Part shown: in pieces, positions 11,560-22,218 of the stretch | Layout of the letters: each line of letters begins with the position of its first letter | How positions within the stretch are numbered: the stretch's first letter is position 1 | Assembly: GCA_037043015.1 (NCBI GenBank) | Contig: CM073331.1 | Location: 1,385,501 to 1,449,500, forward strand | DNA length: 64,000 nucleotides | Direction: 5' to 3' | From: Bryum argenteum | Taxonomy: Eukaryota; Streptophyta; Bryopsida; Bryales; Bryaceae | Made by a program: the position numbers and the translations under genes | The notes under the pieces: generated by a model | Database searches by the model: none | Seen by the model: only the letters and a program-made list of their open reading frames with translations | Told to the model about the DNA's origin: nothing

Positions 11560-11923
11560 TATTGTATATGACCACGGCAACGCCGGGAGCGCGTATCGAT
11601 AAAGCAACGGGAAGCCGAGATTCGTATTGGACCCCGTGACCCGTGATGGAAAGGTGGGACTGTAGAAGCCGGGTGCCTGGCACTGTGGCAGGTTGGAGAG
11701 GTAACATTATATGTTTCACTTGGAGGAATGAGATTCTGTAGCTCGGATATGAAAGTCTGCTCAGTACTATTACAGAGGGCAGATGGGTGATATGATAAAA
11801 TTCATAGAAATTAGACGTGAATAAGAAAACACAGCATTCAAGTCTTACATGAATTTGAGAGGTAGCCAAACCTTTTACAATTCCGTACCACGTTACGTTT
11901 CCACCTTCCCACTCGACACCCCC

Positions 11924-11933
11924 CATATAAAAA
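11924..11933 (+). promoter_or_regulatory. TATA box of the AP2-like gene
   Basis: CATATAAAAA lies 66-75 bp before the ATG at 11999, leaving room for a leader of about 40 nt. The sequence between is C-rich and AT-poor, as in a plant core promoter. The transposon-bearing repeat ends only about 90 bp upstream. Confidence 0.65.
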
Positions 11934-11998
11934 CCCCAGAGATCACCATCCCCAGCCTCCGACACACTCATTTCTCGTTAGTAGCTCGTAATCAAAAG

Positions 11999-13491
11999 AT
12001 GGAGAGCCCCAAGCAGGGCATGATCATGCACTCTGACGAGTTCAATGACGAGATCAAACAGATCATCATGATGCCCGATGAAACTGCAGCCGCACTCTCG
12101 ATTTCAGACTTCGATATTGATCAGTTCCAGATCGGCACTGGCGAATTCTCGGTTTCAGACTTCGGTGTCGATCATCTGCTAGTTGGTCCTGCAGTCGAAA
12201 CTGTGTGGTATGATGCCCCATCGAGTTTTCAACTTGTTAGACCTTTTCCGTGGTCTAGCGAATGGTCTGGCACCGAATGTAGAGCTTCACCGGTACAGCT
12301 GCAGGAATCTGAACCGGTATGGGATCCGCCTAGACGACCGAAGCGGAAACGAACACGAGAAATCTTACCGAAGGTCGATCACCACGGCGTCGCAATGTGG
12401 GTGCACGAAACTCTGACCGGGTTGATGATTTCAAGAGGCCTGGTTTAATTGTGTGTCTATGGACGTACAGGCGATTCGATGGACTTCAGGAGCGCTTTAC
12501 GGCTTACTACCGACCTTCATATTGGACTTTCGACGACGGTGCTGTCTTCTTAGGTACCTCGATTCATTAATCATCGATGACGAAGAATGTTCAGTCACGA
12601 CAATCGAATTTTTGTGATTGCAGGGGAACATCCGACTTTCGAAGAAGCTAAAGACGCGTTTAACCTTGTGGCCCTCGTGCACGAAGGATTAGAACTACTT
12701 CCGGATCTGGACCTCTCGCCCTTCACAGTAGCTATCCTTCCATTGATCACCCAGTCTAAACTCAAATTGCTATTTCTACATGTCGATCGAAATCCTCATT
12801 TGCACTCATAATCAACATGTCGATCGCGATTCTCATTGCGGAATTACTGCAGATAGAGAAGTACACCGAAGACTTGAAAAAATGGGAAGGAAAGCATCAC
12901 ACGGATCTCCTCTGCGAGTTAAGACTCAGGCACGTCTTTCGATCGATTCTCACCATTATCGACCGAACGAACGAACTTGCATGATGAATGAACAATTAAT
13001 ATGAAAGTGGTATATGTAGGGGAAGAGGGTATTTGGAGGACGGTTCGGTGAACTACAAGAATATAGGCCGGTGAGAGATCGATCGAACATTGTGATGAGT
13101 CTTTCTTCTAAATAAAAGAGCAATGATCATGTTTCTGAAAGTTGTTACTTATACTAGGCGTGGGTCGGCGAAGAAGGTACGGTATTACTCAACAGTGCAT
13201 ACAATCGACCCCGACTGTCCATTCGAGAAATGGATCACTACTACTACTACAGGGGAAAACTCGGAGATCACGAAACAAAGCTTCGATACGCCGGAAGAGG
13301 CAGCTCGATGCGCCGATCTAGCCATGGTGAAGCAGAGAGGGATTGAAGCTTGGACCAATTTCCCTTTAAGCTCCTACATCACGGACCTCACGATACTCCC
13401 CGTGTCGTTTCTTCCTATATCGACCAACTTCAGAGAGAATCTCGAATACAAACGAGGCAGAGTCTGCTCCATCCAATTATGTGATGAGTAA
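11999..13491 (+). CDS. Divergent two-repeat AP2-like transcription factor (predicted)
   Basis: Five exons join in phase to a 335-aa frame: 11999-12420, 12471-12553, 12624-12727, 12853-12917 and 13158-13491. The N-terminus repeats an acidic motif, SISDFDIDQ and SVSDFGVDH. PPRRPKRKRTR follows as a probable nuclear signal. Repeat 1 reads, across introns, ETLTGRFDGLQERF, then FDDGAVFLG, then PTFEEAKDAFNLVALVHEG, then LDLSPF. This matches the TGR-F, YLG, EEAA-AYD-AAL and NFPLSDF landmarks of AP2 domains. The linker KYTEDLKKWEGK resembles that of ANT/AP2 proteins. Repeat 2 has FDTPEEAARCADLAMVKQRG and TNFPLSSY. The usual YRGV and W-A-I core residues are mostly replaced, so DNA binding may be altered. 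Intron 1 is only 50 bp. The domain call is good; exon 4 and the last acceptor are less sure. Family members normally activate developmental genes in the nucleus. Confidence 0.72.
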
Positions 13492-14232
13492 AAGCTAGCA
13501 CGATCGAAACGAAACGAAACGAAACGACGAAGAATCTGAAATACGACAAGCTATCACATCCAATGAAGCCAGTCGGTACAAAAAGGTAGTAATTATAACG
13601 AAACATACATATTTGAAAGGTATCACATCAACAAAAGCTAGTCGGTAGAAGAATATTGTGGTATGTGCATATTGATAGAGAAGATGATCGATTGTCGGTG
13701 GGAAAATTGATGGAATATGGTCATCGATGACCCGATTTTGGTACAAAAGAATCATGATGGAAAGGAAACTGATACTGAAAGCTATGAAAAGCGAGTCGGT
13801 GGGAAAGAAGTGGTTTGCGTTTATATGCAATTTGGTACAGAAGGTGATCGATACAACCCAATTTTCTAAAATAGCTGATTACTCGTGATCGAACCACTAT
13901 TGACGGTTCAGATGAGCACACTGACTGCAGTGAGAGGCTATGAACAAGCTCAAGGATCAGTGAGCCTATTGATTTGCAGTACTATGAGAAGCTAATTATT
14001 TCGTTCTAGTAAGAGCAGTGAAAACTTGGAACTTTACAAGATTCAGGGCTGGCTGGTGGTCAGCAGGACTCTCAAAAATTGATGACTACGAAACTGGATC
14101 TATCTAGACTCTTTAGTAGTGATCGACGGTGCAAGCAAGCAAGCATGTGGTTGTTGATTACTGTTTCTCCCTCAAAAAGGCCTCCAATTTACTCCGTGGT
14201 TGGTTTGTGTACATGGTAACTCGATCGATCGT
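13492..14232. other. Convergent intergenic DNA between AP2-like and bHLH genes
   Basis: The 3' flanks of two genes that point at each other. A loose repeat with TATCACATC and AAGCCAGTCGGTA / AGCTAGTCGGTAGA recurs between 13550 and 13830. No coding frame stands out. Confidence 0.5.
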
Positions 14233-16005
14233 TCAGTGGCAAAACTGCTCATGATCCGAGAAGCTCTGATGGCTGCACAGGGGATTTTGAGCTTGTTGAT
14301 GATGATGTTGCTGGTGGTGGGATTGTTGCATGATCATTGAGGTTGGGTATGGCGTTGTGTTGCAGTAGTTTAGATCGAATGGGTGATGCATGGCGCCGCC
14401 GGAGATGTTGTTCATCGGCATCATCATCCCTGCTGCTCCTCCTGCTCCTCCTCCGTTCATGAAGCGCGCATCGCTCATGTTCCCCAACCGCTCCAATTTC
14501 TGTCAACAAAGTCGATTGATTGATTGGATTAGTAGATGAAAATCTGAAAGTGGTTAAACCAAAATGCAAATCACTAGTGTTTGAAAAGTCTCTTTCGTGG
14601 CATTTGTGACATAATGTACAACTAGTTAGAAGTTCGAGTGCACGATGGTATCGCAAGTAATCATTAGAGAGGTAGTAAATTGCATATAATGTTCAACCTA
14701 GTCCAAAGTTAAACTTGAAGTAAGTGGTCATTCTCCTTTTTTCAAGGTACTAGAAAGTGTACCAACAACACTTTACTCTCCAATCACAAATTTCAGAAGG
14801 CCATTATCAATCTTCATGGTTCATAGTGTAAAGCAACCCTATATTGTGTATGTATTTCAAAAGACTTTAAGAATGACAAGTTTGTTTTGTCTTTTTTCTG
14901 TGACTAAATGAAGACTAGCAAAAATATGATGTTCACCATGAGAGAAGTTAGTAGTGTCTGGCCTTGAGGACATATACATTCAAGGGAAAGTCAAATGTCA
15001 TTCATACTAATCTTGCATTCGTTTGTCTTCTTCGCCTTAAGAGCCATCATCTCAAAGAACAGATGCTTAGTATTTTTCGTCTTCACCCTTCTGAATCTTT
15101 CGCAGCTAGTTTCAAAGTGATGATTGAAGTTCGAGAAGTCCTTACATTCGGAAAGGAAATCTCAAGCAAGTAGTTGGAAATTCCAGCAAAAACTTAGCTT
15201 GGGAGTAAAAAAGATGGAGGGCAGTAGTACCTGAAGTTGTTGCTGCAGGAACTTGACATAATGAATAGCTTCATCAAGCATGCTCGCAGTATCCATCTTG
15301 GTGCCTCCCGGAACGAAATGCTGCAACACGCGGACACGATCACTGATGCGCTCGCGCCGGTGGCGGGCGGCGACGCTCTGCGGGTCCGTGGAGATTTTCA
15401 CGTTGCGGCGCTTCGGGCGCGACTGCGCGATTTCTTCCATGCTCGGGACGGTGGGGAGCGTCAGCGGCGCCCCGGGGAACAGAATGCCCGCCCCGCCCGG
15501 CGGCACCATGGACACCACTCCTGCCGGAGTCACTACTGCCGCCGCCATAGCCGCTCCTGCTGCTGGTGGGACTGGACCTGCGTAGAGATCGTCGAACGGG
15601 CGCTTCCGAGTGTGGTTGCCAGGACTATCATGCGACGATGAATTTGACTCGATGCTTGAAGACGAGTCACTGCCCATCAGGCTGGACTCTTTGCAAAGCT
15701 CCAGAGCGTCGAGTTTTAAGAATGGACTACGCGCTACTACTGGCTCCGAGGAGGTGGGCGGCGCGTAGAAAAGCTCCTCAGCCACAGTTGGTGCAGCAGC
15801 ACAGAGATCGATTCCATGATGCTCCGTCCAATCGGACCCCGCATTCAACCTGGGCCACCACACACGAAACGAAACTGTCAACACCCAACATGCACACCCA
15901 ACAAGCACGAGAAAAAGAGAAGTCGTCGATCGGTCGTTACCAATTCTCCATGGACGCTGGCAGCTCGTTGCTATCATCGACGACTCTCAACCCGCTTAGA
16001 CTCAT
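14233..16005 (-). CDS. bHLH transcription factor, HECATE/INDEHISCENT type (subgroup VIIIb)
   Basis: Three exons, 16005-15941, 15849-15231 and 14499-14233, join in phase to 316 aa, starting [11 protein letters not shown]. The bHLH spans residues about 168-228. It has the signature [19 protein letters not shown], the basic-region A-R-H-R-R-E-R and helix 2 [19 protein letters not shown], which is typical of HEC/IND proteins. In this family an Ala replaces the usual basic-region Glu, so binding preference differs from canonical G-box bHLHs. The N-terminus is Ser- and Pro/Ala-rich. The C-terminal exon is Gly-, Met-, His- and Gln-rich (HHQQHHHQQ). The 731-bp second intron splits the end of helix 2 from the tail. 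In flowering plants the relatives guide gynoecium and fruit development; the role here is unknown. Confidence 0.92.
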
Positions 16006-17303
16006 TGACACTCACACCGCCGGCCCGATCGTCACCACCACCTGCAACCCCACCAAACATCAAACTACACAATCAGAACACCAACTACAGCTACCGTTCG
16101 CGAATCCCTCCCCCCCCCCCCCTCCCCCACATTTCTCCAAACTTGCAAACTGCAAGTTTGAAAAACCCACACCTTTACAAAACAACAGAAACTCGCACCT
16201 TCCAACTACCGAAAACTTGCATTTTCCAACTACGAAAAACACTCTGAGCACTGCAAAAAAAGAAAATGCCGTCTACAGCTACAGATCGCTAAATTCGCCC
16301 ACATTTCTTCCGAAACTCGCACCGTTCAAACTGCAAAAGGCACACCTCTCAAACTACGGTAACTAGCACCTTTAAACTACCGAAAACTTGCATCTTTCTC
16401 AACTTGGAACTGGATCGCAATTTCCTCCTCCATTCATCACAACCAAAAACTCGCACCTTTCAAACTACGAAGAGAAACCGTAGACACACCTTTCCAAACT
16501 ACAGAAAACTCGCACAGGCTTCGAGCTAATTAGAACCCATCTCTAAACTGCAACTTGGAACCCAAAGAAAAAGCTCCCACCTTCAGAGGTCGAAGAAGAA
16601 GAACTCGCAGGTTCCAAGAGTCGAGCAGCTTTGCTCTCGAGGAACTTCCAAGAGTTCGAACGAAGAAGTCGAAAGTTGCAAAGATCGAAATGGTGATCAA
16701 ATCACTACTGGGGTGGAATTTGTTTAGCAGATTCAAATGCGAAGGAGAGAGGATAGTGGGGAGTGGGGGCTGCTAAAGAAAGCATGCGACGGCTTCTTCC
16801 TCAATCTGAGTAAGTACTAGAGTTTCGTCAGCTGATCGAAAGCAGGTTAATGGTACTCGCAGTTGTTGCTCCTCATTTCCGAGCATTCACAACCGCCGCT
16901 CCACTGCATGCCGTATGCCGCTAAAACTACTCCATAGGTCTACTACCTAGAGCTATAACAGTGGTATCAATTGTAGAGTGGATGGGTCAATGGAGAGAGA
17001 GACGGAGTTGCTAATGTTGTAGTGCATGTGATTCGCAATGGCCGCTGCTGCTCCTTCTTCTTCTGCGGCTACAACCGGCTTTTTTTGGGCCGGGCCGAAA
17101 CTCCTCTGCATGCTCACCCTCGTCCTCGTCCTCGTCCCACTTTTGTTTGTTTTCGGTGTGGGCTCCAGTTGCAGCTATTTTTGTAGCTATGGCAGCATCA
17201 ACATTCTGCCAGAGCAGCAATGGTGAAGGAATGTCCCTAACACCGCTTTTTTAAGCCGATTGTTGGATGCCGATTCCTCTTTCTTTCTTTTTTTTTTCCT
17301 CTT

Positions 17304-17305
<2 letters not shown>
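16006..17305 (-). promoter_or_regulatory. bHLH 5' flank with degenerate ~25-45 bp repeats
   Basis: From about 16140 to 16530 the plus strand repeats (A/C)GAAAACTCGCACCTTTCAAACTAC and variants about ten times, an imperfect array directly upstream of the bHLH start. A C-run lies at about 16109-16123. At 17038-17226 a 62-codon hydrophobic frame (LTLVLVLVPLLFVFG) is open, but nothing else supports a gene. The stretch may contain the bHLH leader and promoter. Confidence 0.6.

Positions 17306-17372
<67 letters not shown>
17306..17372. repeat. Poly-T tract, 67 bases
   Basis: An uninterrupted T run, preceded by a mixed CT tract from about 17278. On the minus strand it reads as poly-A following CAATTTGTCTC. 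It could be a retroposed tail or plain simple repeat; no target duplication was found. Confidence 0.9.
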
Positions 17373-17373
<1 letters not shown>

Positions 17374-18522
17374 AGACAAATTGAGAAATCAATTGCTAGG
17401 ATTTCTTTTTCCTTTTGCTTGTGTGCATGAACGTTGCTGATAGGGAATATAGTTTGCTGATTCATTGTCTGATAAGGTTTTGTTACCTTTGTTTATTTAG
17501 TTTGCTTTTTACTTCCTTTTGTTTGAATTATCCCAACGGGTTTGAAGAGAAACTTATAAGTTTGAAGAGAAACTTATAAATTGTGTATTCCTAAAGATAT
17601 TTATATCCTAAAGATCCACGATGTTTTGGGAGCTTGAAATCCCAACACTGACCACTATGTACTAATGGGGATGCGTCCAATATTTTTGGAAATTTTTGAT
17701 AATTTCAACCGTAGGATCTTGAAGTAGACTACCATCGGTAGTAGTGTGAAAATTTTGAGATCATAACATTTGAAGTTGACTGTAAAAATAATTTTGGCCT
17801 TGACGATAAAAGCCGAATCGGTGGCCGTGGTCATTTAGGGGTTAACTCTTATGAAGCTTTGTTCAATACAAAGATTTTGATCTTTAGATTAGATTGGTAT
17901 GGTTAAATCGCCTTAGAATAGTAACTAATTAAATTTGTAATGAATTGAAGAGAGAGTGAAGCTTTGAAAATCATTGGGAATCACACTTTCTGTTTTTAGT
18001 AGTTTGATACTTGATATGTTCCGCTCAAAAGTTATAATATATGATAAAATGGAAAGAGGTCAAGAATAACGTGACGAGAATAGTGTCCATTAGTTTTCTT
18101 GAAATAGTAAGTTTTACAAGCGTACGAAAACTTTGTCATGTTTGTGTTTGAAGGCTTGGTGTGAACAATCTATGATTGCAAACAAGGTTATGCAAAATCG
18201 GATGTGGTTCCGATTGCCAATCGACTCTCACCAAGATTTTTAGATCAAGATTTTTTTTCTTGGTACCTTCTTTGTCCTTTTTTGAACCAATAGAATGAGA
18301 CATTTTTGGTGGAGAGCGTGGTGAAAGAATTGAATGAAAAATGGGCAAAAATGCCCAACTTGGAGTATTTATCACACAAAGTTCATATGACTCTTCTTTC
18401 TTTTTTCAAGTAAATTAGGTATATTTGTGAGACTCACACATGGAGTAGTGACTTCCTCTTCGTAGTAGTCTCCACATCTTTTACTACCTTGGTAAATATC
18501 AAGGATACTCTCACATTGATGG
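17373..18522. other. AT-rich intergenic DNA
   Basis: No gene seen. A lone right terminus of the TTAA family (TTTAGGGGTTAA) ends at 17843, with CAACCGTAGGATCTTGAAG upstream near 17708, so an old damaged copy lies here. A 23-bp direct duplication (TTTGAAGAGAAACTTATAA) is at about 17540-17579. Confidence 0.5.
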
Positions 18523-18524
18523 TA

Positions 18525-18742
18525 CACTAAATTTGGTAATTAGTGTTAGATACACTAATTTACATAAACATGTTATAAGTTTTTACTGTTGTTCAATAAT
18601 TTTACCGACTATATTGGTCAAGATGGGGGTCCTTATATAGTATCAGAATCAATGCTCTTGGTAAAAAAATTTTAAACAAAAGCAAAAATTTATAGCATTT
18701 TCAAATCCTATAATAATCTAACACTAATTATCAAATTTAGTG
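18525..18742. mobile_element. MITE with 26-bp inverted repeats and TA flanks
   Basis: Left end CACTAAATTTGGTAATTAGT and right end ACTAATTATCAAATTTAGTG are inverted repeats, flanked by TA at 18523-18524 and 18743-18744. The 218-bp interior is AT-rich and non-coding. The TA flank suggests a Tc1/mariner-type origin; the CACTA start leaves other origins possible. Confidence 0.75.
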
Positions 18743-18744
18743 TA

Positions 18745-20401
18745 GTTCTTAGCGACTTCAAGGATACTGATTCTAGGCTCACAAAACGAAAAAATTAAAT
18801 ATAATATCTTATAAAATTAACTCACTCAATCTAGGATAGTGATACAATGCATATAAAAATAGTAACCCACAAAAACAACTCTATCCATCCAAATTGTACT
18901 CGAACCATAAATGATTCACTATTTGACTCCTACCAAAGTATCTTAGCCTTGTGATTATTCTCCACTTGTTTGAAAAAATTTATTTTGGATGAAAGAAAAA
19001 AAATATCCTCGCCTCGGAAAGGGGGGGCTCAAATTCCTTGAAGAAGAATTCAAATAAATCCCCCAAGATGCCCTAGTAGTCAAATGGGGAGCCCTCGAAG
19101 AATGGGCCTTCAAGTTGGTGGGGTACGTACCTTGCACCTCCGCACATTCTCTCTTCTCTCATGAGGATTTTGCGTCTTTCAACTTGCTATCCCTCTTTTT
19201 TGTCGTTTTTGCTTTGCTAGCCATTCTTGGAACACTTTTACATGTTGGTGGTCGTAGTGTGTAGAATAAGGGGTGAAGAATTTGGAAGAAAAAAGGATCT
19301 AGTTGTTGTTAGAAAAGACTTTGTTTTGTCACCACCCATTTCAGCAAGAGTAACTTTTACATGATTATTTTCCATCTTGTTCATGAATATTCTAAGTTGT
19401 AACACTATGTACACAGACACATGAGTTGTTGATTAGTGTTACAACCCGCTGATTGTGAACGGTAACACTAAATCTCACACATCATCTTGGTTTTATAACA
19501 CCAATCTCTAAATGTGAGAGCGTGAAAGGGGAATAGTTTATTGGAATTGGTAGCTTCATGAGATCAAGAAGATTATACAATTGTAGTTGCAGCCAAGATT
19601 GAACTCCAGTGAAATGTTTACTTTTCAGTAAATAACACTAATCAACCAACAACTCTTATGTAGTGGAGAAGTGTAGTACTTCCACTAAGCTTGGTGGAAT
19701 AAGATAGTCATGATACAAACACTCCTCACAAAGCCTCGTAAAAAAGACTACACGTTCCTTAACCCCTAAAAGACCATGTCGTTCCAAAACCACCTCAAGT
19801 CCAAATTGCCAACCCTCATTCATTCATTCATTGCAAGGTCAAAATTTTCAATTTTAGAACTAGTTTGGCATGTACAACAATTGGATCAAGTTTCCATCAT
19901 CATTATGACCCCTTATTTGTAGGAATTCAATTGAAAAATGGACTACTCTCTAATCTTCCATTTAATGTTTTTCAAAATTAGGAAAAATAATAAATAAAAT
20001 AAAATAATAAAATCATAAGAGACCATTAGGAGAAACTATGATGATTTTGCCATGTGATGAGAATCCAAGTGGAGCCTATTAGATTGATCCCCCCTCGTGG
20101 ACCCTCATTAATTAATCCGACGTGGCAAATGGCTGGCAATGATTGGGATGAGTGTGCAGCAGGTGCCACGTGAGACGCCTTGAATTTATTTTACTGCCAA
20201 ATAATAGAAATGGGGGCTACGCAGGAATGATGGCTGCTGGAATACCTACCTACCTGGTAGGTTGGTAGGTTGGTAGGTAGTAGGTTAGTATGGAAAGTCT
20301 AGGCTAAGGCAATTGTCGGTTAGTAATGAGGATTGAATTATAGTATATACGTCATTCAATACAAACTAATCGATTGTATTTGATGATTTAAACAAGCTAC
20401 A
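18745..20401. other. AT-rich intergenic DNA with an inverted-repeat element
   Basis: No gene. About 19418-19663 is bounded by GAGTTGTTGATTAGTGTTA and TAACACTAATC...CAACAACTC, an imperfect inverted repeat; the same terminal motif recurs near 30620, 47890, 49220, 49840 and 53605. A lone TTAACCCCTAAAAGACC terminus starts at 19759. Near 20250-20290 is a (CCTA)n/(TAGG)n stretch. 20290-20401 is the 3' flank of the PLATZ gene. Confidence 0.55.
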
Positions 20402-21403
20402 CTATTTTTCATGTGTAGATTTAACTTGTACCCGTAAGGTTGTCAAGTCTTCTCTTTTGGGTTTACTATATTTTAATTCTAAGAGAATCGCGGCCGCGTA
20501 GATGACGTCAAGATCTTCTTCTTCCATGGTAGTTTCATCATCACTTTCTGAGCCTTTCGTTGTTTTTCTTCTTTTCCTTCTTTTTCTATCTTTCTTTGTT
20601 TTAGCTTCATCAACACTTTCTAAGAATTTCGTGTTTTTTCTCCTTTTTCTATTTTTTTGGCTTTTGGCTTCATCATTTACTTCCATCTTCACATCTTCGT
20701 GAGATTGTTCACCATCTTCTTCTCTAATATTTCCATCTCCAATATCATTCATGGCTTCATCGTCTTCTTCAATTTTGGCTTCATGTTGTGTTCGTGATCT
20801 CTTTTTGTTCTTCGCTTCCACAATATCTTCCTTCTTCACGGTCTCAAGTTCATTGTATTCAAAGTGTAGAGGTTCTCCATTCACGTACGACCAATGGCAC
20901 TCCAAAGAGCAAAATTCGGCTTGATTGTGAATACTTGTTTTCAGTGACGATCTACAAACTAGACATACATGATCCTTGGTACATTCTTTCTGTGGTTCCC
21001 CTTCCAGATCCGGGCGTCTTCTCGCTCGAAGTATGCAACAAGAGTCTCCGTTGAAAGCAAAGGTTTGAATGCGACTTGTGTCGTATCCAAAAGGCGCCAA
21101 ATCTTTAACGTCAATTGCATCTCGGTGAGTCACCTTTCGCACTTGTAAGAACGGATGCCCTTCATGTTCACAATCGCGACTAAAACCTCTTTTCTTGCAT
21201 AAACTCCCAACTTTGCACTTGATGCAAAACAACTTGGTACATGGCTTTACATTTGGATTTTCAATTTGACATGGACACTTTACATTAGTTGCCTTTCTTG
21301 CTCTGGCATAATCCGTTGGCTCTTCCGTGTACGGAAAATATCTACTTGTGAAAAATTCTTTCATCCATGTTTCTGCACGATAATCTATGTCCATTTTGAA
21401 CAT
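20402..21403 (-). CDS. PLATZ-family zinc-binding protein, intronless
   Basis: One 333-aa frame starting MFKMDIDYRAETW. Residues about 13-175 match the PLATZ domain: WMKEFFTSRYFPY, FCIKCK with paired cysteines, HEGHPFLQVRKVTHRDAI, RIQTFAFNG, CLVCRSSL and FCSLECHWSY. PLATZ proteins bind two zinc ions and A/T-rich DNA and repress transcription in plants. The remaining half is a charged tail with repeated basic clusters (KNRKRRKNTK, KKDRKRRKRRKTTK) between acidic stretches (EEDDEAMNDIGDG, EEEDLD). PLATZ genes are usually split by introns and shorter, about 200-260 aa, so this uninterrupted, tailed copy could be a retrocopy that stayed open. It sits alone in repeat DNA. The domain call is firm; its activity is unknown. 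Confidence 0.85.
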   Translation of the reverse strand: MFKMDIDYRAETWMKEFFTSRYFPYTEEPTDYARARKATNVKCPCQIENPNVKPCTKLFCIKCKVGSLCKKRGFSRDCEHEGHPFLQVRKVTHRDAIDVKDLAPFGYDTSRIQTFAFNGDSCCILRARRRPDLEGEPQKECTKDHVCLVCRSSLKTSIHNQAEFCSLECHWSYVNGEPLHFEYNELETVKKEDIVEAKNKKRSRTQHEAKIEEDDEAMNDIGDGNIREEDGEQSHEDVKMEVNDEAKSQKNRKRRKNTKFLESVDEAKTKKDRKRRKRRKTTKGSESDDETTMEEEDLDVIYAAAILLELKYSKPKREDLTTLRVQVKSTHEK

Positions 21404-21949
21404 TTACACAAAATGGATATATAAACTTATTGCAAAGTGTTTAGAGCAATCTCAAGAAAACCAATTACGTATATTATATGAAGATAAACAAATATATTCT
21501 TATCACAAGAATATATCTATATAAATATATACTCAAAGTGGTGCTTAAAGTAAAATCAACTTCTATAAATGTAAAAGGCTACCAAAAATACAGTCACCAT
21601 CTTCCTGAAACCATTTTGAGGTAGCTGAAAAAGTAAAAGTCAAAACTTATAGGGTTGTTGAAAAAGTAAAAGTCGACACTTACATTGGGTCGGTGATCCA
21701 TAGCCTGGGGAGCTTTGGCAAAAAGAAGCTTCGAGATTCTGATATAAATTCTGATTGGTTAAATCCTGATTTAAATTTTGATTGGTTAATCCAAAACTAT
21801 ATAATTGTTTAAGATTACTTTTGGAAGGTTTGTTGCTTTTTAATTATTTGAAAAGCACCTGAAATTATTTATGAGTTTTTTACTTACGATTTTTAATTTT
21901 AGTTAGAAAGCTTTTGAGAATGTTCTCAGTACTCAATGCAATTTGGATC
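21404..21949. other. PLATZ 5' flank
   Basis: AT-rich. TATATCC lies 14-20 bp from the ATG, too close to be the TATA box of that start. Direct repeats AAAAAGTAAAAGTC near 21627 and 21661, and AATTCTGATTGGTTAA near 21745, are visible. No other gene. Confidence 0.4.
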
Positions 21950-22218
21950 TTAACCCCTAAAGGTCCAAGAAAGCGGAAATCGCTTTTTGGAATTTCCGCA
22001 GGGAGAAAATTCAACCAACTTTGACCATTATAATCTCCAAATTGGAGAAAAATTAACGGTTCAAACTTGACATTCGAGAAAAGGGTCAAGTTAACTTCAA
22101 GATCCTATGGTTGGATCTTCTAATCAATGCTTAGATTGAGTTTCTTTGCACCTGAAGTAGAAGAAGGTTCTTTATGATAAATTTAAACAATTTTAAATCA
22201 AGGACCTTTAGGGGTTAA
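21950..22218 (+). mobile_element. TTAA-flanked element, family A1 (269 bp)
   Basis: Ends are TTAACCCCTAAAGGTCC and GGACCTTTAGGGGTTAA, perfect inverted repeats with TTAA outermost. The interior has GACCATTATAATCTC and the palindrome-like AAGATCCTATGGTTGGATCTT. No coding capacity. Confidence 0.88.

Larger units (their letters stand above)
10268..11833. repeat. Two copies of a repeat unit in tandem, each split by a different transposon
   Basis: Copy 1 (about 10268-10990) and copy 2 (about 11036-11833) share GTGCATGAGGTGTTGTTG, AGATATTGAATTTCC, TTTATGGCCTA, GGTTGGAGAGGT and CTTGGAGGAATGAGA in order. Copy 1 is interrupted by a SINE (10584-10823) and copy 2 by a TTAA element (11190-11559). Each copy therefore shows the other's empty site. 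Weaker relatives in reverse orientation occur near 32700-33140 and 35100-35270. Confidence 0.85.

Noticed and set aside
15237-16366. Plus-strand frames of 134-266 codons opposite the bHLH gene
   Set aside because: Shadows of the bHLH exon that run into the low-complexity leader repeats.
17038-17226. 62-codon plus frame with a hydrophobic stretch (LTLVLVLVPLLFVFG)
   Set aside because: No homology, no clear promoter, next to a poly-T tract; hydrophobicity follows from CT-rich sequence.
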